Shown here: positions 1 to 5,850 of the stretch, piece by piece
Layout of the letters: every line of letters starts with the position of its first letter
Numbering within the stretch: the stretch's first letter is position 1
Assembly: GCA_035565335.1 (NCBI GenBank)
Contig: DATMSO010000036.1
Coordinates: forward strand, 1 to 11,316
DNA length: 11,316 nt
Source: Methylovorus sp035565335
GTDB taxonomy: Bacteria; Pseudomonadota; Gammaproteobacteria; Burkholderiales; Methylophilaceae
Direction of reading: 5' to 3'
Notes under the pieces: model-generated
Database searches by the model: none
Told to the model about the DNA's origin: nothing
What the model saw: the letters and a program-made list of their open reading frames with translations, nothing else
Program-made: the position numbers and the translations under genes

Positions 1-40
1 GTTGAACAGAATAAGCATTTAATTTCTAGGGATCTACTCA

Positions 41-1279
41 ATGTCTACAAAAATCGTTGTGCCTGGCTTTGGCGAAAAAATCACCGTAAACGCAGATAAC
101 TCTCTCAACGTTCCCGATCAGCCGATTATCCCATTTATTGAAGGTGATGGCATTGGCGTTGACATTACACCACCGATGATCAAGGTGGTGGATGCCGCGG
201 TCAACAAAGCATACGGCGGCAAACGTCAGATTGCCTGGATGGAAGTCTATGCCGGCGAGAAAGCCACCAAGGTCTATGGTGACAATACCTGGCTGCCTGA
301 AGAAACCATGAAAGCAGTGCGTGAGTATGTCATTTCCATCAAAGGCCCGCTGACCACCCCGGTAGGTGGAGGCATCCGCTCGCTCAATGTGACCTTGCGT
401 CAGGAGCTGGATCTGTATGTATGTTTGCGCCCGGTGCAATACTTTACCGGCGTGCCCAGCCCGGTGAAACACCCCGAGAAAACCGATATGGTGATCTTCC
501 GTGAAAATACCGAAGATATTTATGCTGGTATCGAGTGGGCGGCAGGTTCCGACGAAGTTAAGAAGGTCATCGATTTCCTCTCCGATATGGGCGTGCGTAA
601 GAAAATCCGCTTCCCCGAGACATCCTCTATTGGCATCAAGCCGGTATCGGTAGATGGCAGCAAGCGCCTGGTGCGCAAGGCCATCCAGTATGCCATCGAT
701 AACAACCGCAAATCCGTGACCATTGCCCACAAAGGCAATATTATGAAGTTCACCGAAGGCGGATTCAAGACCTGGGGTTATGAAGTCGCCAAGGAAGAAT
801 TCGGCGCAGTCGAGATCGATGGTGGTCCATGGTGCAAGTTGCCGAATGGCATCATCATCAAGGATTGCATCGCCGATGCCTTCCTGCAGGAAATCCTGCT
901 GCATCCACAGGATTACGATGTGGTCGCCACGCTGAATCTGAATGGCGACTATATGTCTGATGCGCTGGCAGCACAGGTGGGCGGCATTGGTATCGCACCA
1001 GGTGCCAACCTGTCAGATACGGTTGCCATGTTTGAAGCCACACACGGCACCGCCCCCAAGATCGCGGGCAAGGATATTGCCAACCCCAGCTCGCTCATCC
1101 TCTCTGCCGAGATGATGTTGCGTCACATGGGCTGGGCAGAAGCGGCCGACCTCGTACTGAAAGGCGTGGGCCAGGCGATCAGTGCCAAGCGCGTGACGCA
1201 TGACTTCTCCTCGCAAATGGAAGGTGCCACACAAGTTGGCAGTGCCCAGTTTGGCGATGAAATCATCAACAACATGTAA
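41..1279 (+). CDS. icd: Isocitrate dehydrogenase (E. coli Icd type)
   Basis: Oxidatively decarboxylates isocitrate to 2-oxoglutarate in the cytosolic TCA cycle. The 412-residue product aligns along its whole length with the 416-residue E. coli homodimeric Icd. Seen: the EGDGIGVD segment (34-41), the substrate loop GGGIRSLNV with Ser114 (equivalent to the AceK-phosphorylated Ser113), Arg113/120/130/154, Tyr161, Lys231, and the metal-binding aspartates 279, 303 and 307. The coenzyme loop HGTAPK (335-340) is present. Odd: at the positions that set NADP preference in E. coli (Lys344, Tyr345, Val351, Tyr391, Arg395) this protein has Lys340, Ile341, Ala347, His387 and Ser391. Ile, Ala and Ser are the NAD-type residues, so the usual 'NADP-dependent' label is uncertain. 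The start is supported by AGGGA at 28-32, 8 nt upstream. The gene ends facing the cold-shock gene. No aceK is seen here. Confidence 0.96.
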   Translation: MSTKIVVPGFGEKITVNADNSLNVPDQPIIPFIEGDGIGVDITPPMIKVVDAAVNKAYGGKRQIAWMEVYAGEKATKVYGDNTWLPEETMKAVREYVISIKGPLTTPVGGGIRSLNVTLRQELDLYVCLRPVQYFTGVPSPVKHPEKTDMVIFRENTEDIYAGIEWAAGSDEVKKVIDFLSDMGVRKKIRFPETSSIGIKPVSVDGSKRLVRKAIQYAIDNNRKSVTIAHKGNIMKFTEGGFKTWGYEVAKEEFGAVEIDGGPWCKLPNGIIIKDCIADAFLQEILLHPQDYDVVATLNLNGDYMSDALAAQVGGIGIAPGANLSDTVAMFEATHGTAPKIAGKDIANPSSLILSAEMMLRHMGWAEAADLVLKGVGQAISAKRVTHDFSSQMEGATQVGSAQFGDEIINNM

Positions 1280-1285
1280 TGGCAG

Positions 1286-1313
1286 GCATGCGAGCTAATC
1301 CTAGCTCACATGC
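1286..1313 (+). other. Imperfect hairpin in the icd 3' untranslated region
   Basis: Arms at 1286-1297 and 1302-1313 are inverted repeats of 12 bp with one mismatch (C1291 against A1308) around a 4-nt loop. No T-run follows, so it is not an intrinsic terminator by itself. It lies between the icd stop codon and the strong terminator 16 bases further on. It could protect the icd mRNA 3' end, but that role is inference. Confidence 0.5.
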
Positions 1314-1328
1314 ACAAGCGCACTACAA

Positions 1329-1361
1329 ATGAAAACGGCCCGCGTGACGGGCCGTTTTCAT
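1329..1361. terminator. Bidirectional intrinsic terminator between icd and the cold-shock gene
   Basis: A perfect 14-bp inverted repeat (1329-1342 and 1348-1361) encloses a 5-nt loop. The GC-rich core (CGGCCCG) is flanked by AAAA on the left and TTTT on the right, so a U-run forms whichever strand is transcribed. It sits 49 bp after the icd stop and 23 bp beyond the stop of the converging cold-shock gene, which fits a terminator used from both sides. Confidence 0.92.
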
Positions 1362-1384
1362 GAAGACTGGTTAGCTTAAAAAGC

Positions 1385-1588
1385 TTAGGCCTTCTGGATG
1401 TTGGAAGCCTGTTTGCCTTTAGGGCCTTCGGTAACGTCAAAGCTTACGCGTTGACCTTCCTTAAGACTTTTGTAGCCAGACTCTACAATTGCGGAGAAGT
1501 GTGCGAACAAATCGTCGCCACCATCGTCCGGGGTAATGAAACCAAAACCTTTGGAGTCATTAAACCACTTTACGGTACCTGTTGCCAT
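1385..1588 (-). CDS. CspA-family cold-shock protein, single-stranded RNA/DNA-binding
   Basis: A 67-residue single cold-shock (OB-fold) domain protein, the usual length for the family. Seen: the start MATGTVKWFN, the RNP1 motif KGFGFI (13-18) and an RNP2 motif around LFAHF (27-31), whose aromatic residues stack on single-stranded nucleic acid. Proteins of this family act in the cytoplasm as RNA chaperones that melt secondary structure. Some are cold-induced and others constitutive, and the sequence alone does not tell which this one is. I chose the start at 1588 because AAGGAAG (1595-1601 on the reverse strand) lies 6 nt before it. The in-frame ATG at 1645 lacks a ribosome-binding site and would add 19 residues unlike the family. 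Transcription is probably from the promoter at 1702-1730, giving a leader of about 105 nt. The gene converges on icd. Confidence 0.95.
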   Translation of the reverse strand: MATGTVKWFNDSKGFGFITPDDGGDDLFAHFSAIVESGYKSLKEGQRVSFDVTEGPKGKQASNIQKA

Positions 1589-1614
1589 TTCATACTTCCT
1601 TGCTAAAACATTAA

Positions 1615-1628
1615 GAGGAGGCGTCCTC
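1615..1628 (-). promoter_or_regulatory. Small hairpin in the cold-shock mRNA leader
   Basis: GAGGA (1615-1619) and TCCTC (1624-1628) form a 5-bp stem with a 4-nt loop, 14 nt upstream of the Shine-Dalgarno sequence on the reverse strand. In the mRNA the 3' arm CCUCC is also complementary to a purine-rich ribosome-binding site, so it could pair with AAGGAAG in part. That competing pairing is inference. A second short palindrome, GACTT-T-AAGTC, is at 1646-1656 in the same leader. Confidence 0.35.
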
Positions 1629-1701
1629 AAAAGTTTGTACTTCAAGACTTTAAGTCGGTAGTGCCGGCTACTATGACCTCGAATCCAAACGCCTGAACGC
1701 G

Positions 1702-1730
1702 TTTTTACGTGTCTTGAATCAAGAAGTCAA
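1702..1730 (-). promoter_or_regulatory. Probable sigma-70 promoter of the cold-shock gene
   Basis: On the reverse strand TTGACT (1725-1730, five of six matches to TTGACA) is followed after exactly 17 nt by TAAAAA (1702-1707, four of six matches to TATAAT). Transcription would begin near 1695, giving an untranslated leader of about 105 nt, in keeping with the long leaders of this family. The spacer contains a perfect palindrome CTTGA-A-TCAAG (1713-1723) that could be an operator; no regulator can be named. Confidence 0.6.
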
Positions 1731-1802
1731 GGGTTTTTTAGCGTTTTTTGCAATTTATTTGAACTTTTTAATAAAGTTTCAATACAACATGGCTAAGTGC
1801 CT

Positions 1803-1861
1803 AATTCAACTAGGCTATTTACATATAGCAAGCCTATAGGACATGCGTATTAACTTGAATT
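1803..1861. repeat. Nested inverted repeats upstream of pilB
   Basis: Outer arms AATTCAA (1803-1809) and TTGAATT (1855-1861) enclose an inner hairpin. In the inner hairpin TAG+GCTAT (1811-1818) pairs with ATAGC (1825-1829) and CTA (1834-1836), leaving a 6-nt loop and a 4-nt bulge. TAGGCT/AGCCTA (1811-1816 and 1831-1836) is an alternative pairing. CCTATAGG at 1833-1840 is itself palindromic. The region could be an operator, a leader RNA structure or part of a small RNA; the sequence does not decide. Confidence 0.45.
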
Positions 1862-1869
1862 CTGAAGTG

Positions 1870-1881
1870 AAATAGCTATTT
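1870..1881. repeat. 12-bp perfect palindrome upstream of pilB
   Basis: AAATAGCTATTT reads the same on both strands. It shares the octamer GCTATTTA (1875-1882) with the first arm of the nested repeat to its left (1814-1821), so GCTAT/ATAGC half-sites occur four times in about 70 bp. The position, about 125 bp before pilB, suits a regulator-binding site, but this is inference. Confidence 0.45.
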
Positions 1882-2005
1882 ATCTGTATTGAAATGCAAA
1901 ATTTGTCACCCGCATATGTCACTTGCTTTACAAAAAAAAGCTGACCGTGCATTATTAAATGTCGTGAAAACTCCCAACACAAGCACATCAAGGTCGGTTA
2001 TCTGA

Positions 2006-3727
2006 ATGGCAGCCACCACACTTCCCAGTAAGTTAGGCGGGCTTGCACGCATGCTGGTGCAAGAGCAACTGCTATCGGAAGAAGAAGCTGCCAGTGTGCA
2101 AGCGAGTGCCGCTGCCCAGCGCATTCCATTTGTCAGCCAGCTGGTGCAAAGCAAGAAACTACCGGCGCTTAAAATTGCCGAGACGGCGGCCAATGCGTTT
2201 GGCTTTCCCCTGTTTGATCTTGATGCCTTAAACCCCGACTATATTCCCGCCAAAACCATAGACACCAAGCTCATGGCGAGCAGCCGAGTCATGGCATTAC
2301 AGAGCCGCGGCAACTCCTTGTTCGTTGCCCTGTCTGACCCGACCAACCTGCATGCGCTCGATGATGTGCAATTCCAGGTGGGCATGGCACTTTCACCTGT
2401 GGTGGTGGAAGAAGACAAGCTGAGTAAATGGATTGCCAGACTGGTGGAAGCCAGTGATGCCAGCATGCAATCGCTCAATATGAGCGATGAATTCAGCCTG
2501 GATATGGAATCCGGCAATGAGCCCATAGAACCGGAGGTCAGTAGCGCTGAAATTGACGATGCGCCGGTGGTGAAATATATCCAGAAAATACTGCTGGATG
2601 CTATCAACATGGGCGCATCTGACCTGCATTTCGAGCCTTATGAAAAGTATTACCGCATTCGCTACCGCGTAGACGGCGTGCTGCAGGAAATTGCTCAGCC
2701 GCCCTTGGCCATCAAGGAAAAAATGGCCTCGCGCATCAAGGTCATTTCCAACCTCGATATCTCGGAAAAACGTATCCCGCAGGATGGCCGCATGAAACTG
2801 GTGCTGTCCAAAACGCGTACCATCGACTTTCGCGTCAGCACCCTGCCGATGATCAATGGCGAAAAAATCGTCATGCGGATTCTGGATCCAAGCAGCGCCA
2901 CCCTGGGCATTGAAGCACTGGGATATGAGCCCGACCAGAAAGAAGCATTGCTCAGCGCCGTGAGCCGCCCTTACGGCCTGGTGCTGGTGACCGGCCCAAC
3001 GGGTTCCGGTAAAACCGTGTCGCTTTATACCTGCCTCAACATCCTCAATAGCCCGGGCGTGAATATTTCCACGGCGGAAGACCCGGCGGAAATCCCTCTG
3101 CCCGGCATCAACCAGGTGAACGTGAATGACAAGCAGGGGCTGACTTTTGCCGCGGCGCTCAAAGCCTTTCTGCGGCAGGATCCCGACATCATCATGATTG
3201 GTGAAATCCGCGATCTGGAAACCGCCGACATGGCCATCAAGGCCGCGTCTACCGGCCATATGGTGCTGTCGACCCTGCATACCAATGATGCCCCATCGAC
3301 ACTCACGCGCCTGATGAACATGGGGGTGGCCCCATTCAATATTGCCTCGGCCGTTTCGCTCATCACGGCCCAGCGCCTGGCCCGCCGCTTGTGTCCACAT
3401 TGCAGAGAGCCGCTCGATCTCCCCAAAGAAGCCATGCTGAGCGTGGGCTTTACCGAAGCAGATCTGGATGGCAGCTGGCAACTCTACGGGCCGCGTGAGG
3501 GCGGCTGCGAAATGTGCAATGGTGGCTACAAAGGCCGCGTAGGTATTTACCAGGTGATGCCAGTCTCCGATGAAATGAGCCGCATCATCATGAAAAACGG
3601 CACCGCGCATGACATTGCCGACCAGGCCAAGCGCGAGGGCGTGCGCGATCTTCGCCAGTCCGGCCTCATGAAAGTCAAACAAGGTCTTACCTCCATCGCA
3701 GAGGTAGAAGCTGTGACCAATGAATAA
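2006..3727 (+). CDS. pilB: Type IV pilus assembly ATPase PilB (GspE/PilB family)
   Basis: Cytoplasmic hexameric ATPase that powers pilin polymerisation at the inner membrane; 573 residues, typical for PilB. Domain order: an N-terminal MshEN/T2SSE-N-type region (about 8-150), then the catalytic GspE domain (about 185-570). Seen: Walker A GPTGSGKT (330-337), an Asp-box-like EDPAEIPLPGINQVNVN segment, Walker B DPDIIMIGEIRD (392-403, Glu400), a His-box STLHTN, and a zinc-binding tetracysteine CPHC (463-466) plus CEMC (501-504). The full tetracysteine and proximity to pilC argue for PilB over the retraction ATPase PilT, which is shorter and lacks it. A GspE of a type II secretion system cannot be fully excluded, but no gsp genes flank it. 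The N-terminal motifs are poor matches to the c-di-GMP-binding MshEN consensus. Next gene pilC follows after 32 bp, so they are probably cotranscribed. Confidence 0.94.
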   Translation: MAATTLPSKLGGLARMLVQEQLLSEEEAASVQASAAAQRIPFVSQLVQSKKLPALKIAETAANAFGFPLFDLDALNPDYIPAKTIDTKLMASSRVMALQSRGNSLFVALSDPTNLHALDDVQFQVGMALSPVVVEEDKLSKWIARLVEASDASMQSLNMSDEFSLDMESGNEPIEPEVSSAEIDDAPVVKYIQKILLDAINMGASDLHFEPYEKYYRIRYRVDGVLQEIAQPPLAIKEKMASRIKVISNLDISEKRIPQDGRMKLVLSKTRTIDFRVSTLPMINGEKIVMRILDPSSATLGIEALGYEPDQKEALLSAVSRPYGLVLVTGPTGSGKTVSLYTCLNILNSPGVNISTAEDPAEIPLPGINQVNVNDKQGLTFAAALKAFLRQDPDIIMIGEIRDLETADMAIKAASTGHMVLSTLHTNDAPSTLTRLMNMGVAPFNIASAVSLITAQRLARRLCPHCREPLDLPKEAMLSVGFTEADLDGSWQLYGPREGGCEMCNGGYKGRVGIYQVMPVSDEMSRIIMKNGTAHDIADQAKREGVRDLRQSGLMKVKQGLTSIAEVEAVTNE

Positions 3728-3759
3728 TCCGTCAACCATAGCATCACTCAGGGGTAATT

Positions 3760-4971
3760 ATGGCCGCACAAGCGAGTAAGGAAGTGATCTACGCCTGGGA
3801 AGGCACGGATAAAAAAGGTAAGAAAATCAAAGGCGAAGTCAAAGCCAGCGGCGAAGCCTTCGTCAATGCCACCTTGCGTCGCCAGGGCATTACCGTTACC
3901 AAGATCAAAAAACAGAGTAGCCTTAAGGCGGGGGGCAAGGTCAAGGAAAAGGATGTCACCCTGTTTACGCGCCAGCTGGCCACCATGATGAAAGCCGGCG
4001 TTCCCCTGCTGCAAGCCTTTGAGATCGTCGGCAAAGGCCATAACAATCCGGCTGTTTCCAAACTGCTCGGCGACATCAAATCCGATGTGGAAACCGGCAG
4101 CAGCCTGAGTCAGGCATTCCGCAAATATCCACTTTACTTTGATGCCTTGTATTGCAATCTGGTAGGCGCGGGCGAGCAAGCCGGTATTCTTGACTCCCTG
4201 CTTGACCGCCTGGCGACCTACAAGGAAAAAATCCTCGCGATCAAAAGCAAGATCAAATCTGCGCTGTTCTACCCCGTATCCATTATCGTCGTTGCCTTTA
4301 TCATCACCGCCGTCATCATGATCTTCGTGATTCCGGCATTTAAAGAGCTGTTCAGCAGCTTTGGTGCTGACCTGCCTGCGCCTACCCTGGTGGTCATGGC
4401 AATTTCGGACTTCTTTGTGTCTTACTGGTGGGCGATCTTTGGCGCCATTGGCGGCGGCATCTGGTTCTTCTTCTATTCATGGAAGCGCTCGATCAAGATG
4501 CAGGCCACCATGGATAGACTGATCCTGAAGGTGCCGGTATTTGGCGAGCTAATACGCAAAGCCACCATCGCCCGCTTCGCCCGCACGCTTTCCACCATGT
4601 TCGCCGCTGGCGTACCGCTGGTAGAAGCGCTGGATTCGGTAGCAGGCGCTTCCGGCAACCGTGTTTATTACGAAGCCACCAAACAGATTCAGAGCGAGAT
4701 CAGCACCGGCACCAGCCTCACCGTTGCCATGCAGAACGTCGAAGTCTTCCCCAATATGGTGCTGCAAATGGTGGCGATTGGCGAAGAATCGGGTGCGCTG
4801 GACTCCATGCTGTCCAAAGTGGCTGATTTCTATGAAGCGGAAGTGGACGATGCCGTGGAAGCCCTATCCAGCCTGATGGAGCCTATCATCATGGTCGTGC
4901 TGGGCACGCTGATCGGGGGCCTGGTGATCGCTATGTACCTGCCTATCTTCAAGATGGGGCAAGTGGTGTAA
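3760..4971 (+). CDS. pilC: Type IV pilus inner-membrane platform protein PilC (GspF family)
   Basis: Inner-membrane platform that couples the PilB motor to pilin insertion; 403 residues, normal for PilC. It carries two copies of the T2SSF domain. The matching segments TMMKAGVPLLQAFEIV (75-90) and TMFAAGVPLVEALDSV (279-294) show the internal duplication, and each is followed by a GxGExxGxLD-like stretch (136-145 and 339-348). Three membrane helices are visible at about 171-193, 213-239 and 373-396. The N-terminal segment begins with YAWEGTDKKGKKIKGEV, as is usual for PilC. The ribosome-binding site AGGGGT (3750-3755) lies just upstream of the start. A pilD gene normally follows pilC in proteobacteria; here a terminator follows instead, so prepilin peptidase must be encoded elsewhere if the system works. 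Confidence 0.95.
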   Translation: MAAQASKEVIYAWEGTDKKGKKIKGEVKASGEAFVNATLRRQGITVTKIKKQSSLKAGGKVKEKDVTLFTRQLATMMKAGVPLLQAFEIVGKGHNNPAVSKLLGDIKSDVETGSSLSQAFRKYPLYFDALYCNLVGAGEQAGILDSLLDRLATYKEKILAIKSKIKSALFYPVSIIVVAFIITAVIMIFVIPAFKELFSSFGADLPAPTLVVMAISDFFVSYWWAIFGAIGGGIWFFFYSWKRSIKMQATMDRLILKVPVFGELIRKATIARFARTLSTMFAAGVPLVEALDSVAGASGNRVYYEATKQIQSEISTGTSLTVAMQNVEVFPNMVLQMVAIGEESGALDSMLSKVADFYEAEVDDAVEALSSLMEPIIMVVLGTLIGGLVIAMYLPIFKMGQVV

Positions 4972-5048
4972 GCCAAGCAGAGTAAGACACGTTACTGCAA
5001 CTGCAGGGCCGGGCGGTAGTTTAATGGGCCTGCTCTGCAAACTAGATA

Positions 5049-5078
5049 AAAAAAGAGGCGGTTTCCCGCCTCTTTTTT
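5049..5078. terminator. Bidirectional intrinsic terminator between pilC and dsbC
   Basis: A 13-bp inverted repeat (5049-5061 and 5066-5078) with a 4-nt loop. The core GAGGCGG/CCGCCTC is flanked by six A on the left and six T on the right, giving a U-run for either direction. It follows the pilC stop by 77 bp and lies 27 bp beyond the dsbC stop, so it ends both the rightward pil unit and the leftward operon. Confidence 0.92.
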
Positions 5079-5105
5079 ATTGCCTATGCCTGTTGAGACT
5101 GGCGC

Positions 5106-5828
5106 CTATTTCTTTGCTGGTGCCGTCGTCATGGCTTTTTCAATATCCTTGGCAGGATAAGCGCCCAGCATGCGTTTGCCATCCGCAAAAATCAGGGTCG
5201 GTGTACTTACCACGCCCAACTTACGGCCAAGCTCTGCAGATTTATCAATCGCCGAGGTATCGCAGTTACCGGCTTTAGCCAGTTGGCCGTTCAGCACCCA
5301 ATCCTGCCAGGCCTTGGCGCGATCAGGCGCGCACCAGATCGCCTTGGCCTTGTTGCCGGCATCGGGATGCAATTGCTCCAGCGGGAAAAGGAATGTGTAG
5401 ATGGTGACATCGTTGATATTCACCAGCTCTTTTTGCTCCAGGCGCTTGCAATAAGGGCAGTCGGGGTCAGAAAACACCACCAGCTTGCGGCTGCCATTAC
5501 CCTTGACCACCTTGATGGCCTGATCAAGTGGCAAGGATGAGAAATCCACCTTGGTAAGTTCATCCAGGCGTTCGCCGGTCACATCGCGCTTGGTCTTGGG
5601 TTCGATCAGGCGACCATCGGCAATCAGAAAGCTGAATTTGTCATCGGTGTAAATAATCTGACCATCCAGAAAGACTTCGTACAGCCCGGAATAACTGGTT
5701 TTGGTGATGCTTTCCACCCGCACCTTGGGATACGTTGCTTCGATTGCCTTGCGCAGGCTGGCTTCATCCGCATGCGCATTTAAACTGAACGCCGCTACCA
5801 GCATCATTCCCATCAACTTCTTAATCAT
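5106..5828 (-). CDS. dsbC: Periplasmic thiol:disulfide isomerase DsbC
   Basis: Corrects wrong disulfide bonds in exported proteins; acts in the periplasm as a homodimer kept reduced by DsbD. The 240-residue product starts with a signal peptide (basic MIKK, hydrophobic stretch, likely cleavage after AHA at residue 20). An N-terminal dimerisation domain (about 21-90) is followed by a thioredoxin-like domain. Seen: the active site CPYC (Cys124, Cys127), the cis-proline loop at STP (208-210), and a second cysteine pair, Cys166 and Cys189, spaced like the structural disulfide of E. coli DsbC. That pair supports DsbC over DsbG. AAGGA (5835-5839) lies 6 nt before the start. It is the last gene of the leftward operon, 22 bp after the hydroxylase gene, and ends at the shared terminator. 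Confidence 0.94.
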   Translation of the reverse strand: MIKKLMGMMLVAAFSLNAHADEASLRKAIEATYPKVRVESITKTSYSGLYEVFLDGQIIYTDDKFSFLIADGRLIEPKTKRDVTGERLDELTKVDFSSLPLDQAIKVVKGNGSRKLVVFSDPDCPYCKRLEQKELVNINDVTIYTFLFPLEQLHPDAGNKAKAIWCAPDRAKAWQDWVLNGQLAKAGNCDTSAIDKSAELGRKLGVVSTPTLIFADGKRMLGAYPAKDIEKAMTTAPAKK

Positions 5829-5850
5829 GAAATATCCTTCGTCAAACTGC

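Larger units (their letters stand above)
1731..2005. other. AT-rich intergenic region between the cold-shock gene and pilB, rich in dyads
   Basis: No credible gene is present in this AT-rich stretch. It holds several inverted repeats, annotated separately at 1803-1861 and 1870-1881. The pilB promoter should lie here, but I see no clear one. The best sigma-70-like pair is TTGAAC (1759-1764) with TACAAC (1783-1788), spaced 18 nt, four of six matches each. That would give a pilB leader of about 210 nt including all the dyads. A sigma-54 promoter (GG-N10-GC) was looked for and not found. A weak ribosome-binding site, AAGGT (1990-1994), lies 11 nt before the pilB start. Confidence 0.5.

Noticed and set aside
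1..40. A promoter for icd in the first 40 bases (TTGAAC at 2-7)
   Set aside because: No -10 box lies at 16-18 nt from it, and too little upstream sequence is present to judge.
38..904. A 288-codon open frame on the reverse strand opposite icd
   Set aside because: It is antisense to icd, has no ribosome-binding site or family resemblance, and its reading is the expected shadow of the sense codons.
1589..1645. An N-terminal extension of the cold-shock protein to an ATG at 1645
   Set aside because: Cold-shock proteins begin at the MATGTVKWFN segment, the ATG at 1588 has a good ribosome-binding site, and the upstream ATG has none.
1895..1935. A possible sigma-54 promoter for pilB near TTGCT at 1923-1927
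   Set aside because: The required GG ten bases before the GC is absent (CA at 1913-1914), so the -24 element is missing.
2393..3739. A 448-codon open frame on the reverse strand opposite pilB
   Set aside because: It lies wholly antisense to a convincing PilB, its product is rich in His, Gln, Arg and Phe without any recognisable domain, and it is explained by codon bias of the pilB strand.
5024..5278. An 84-codon forward frame between pilC and dsbC
   Set aside because: It runs through the terminator hairpin and into dsbC antisense, and has no ribosome-binding site or homology that I recognise.
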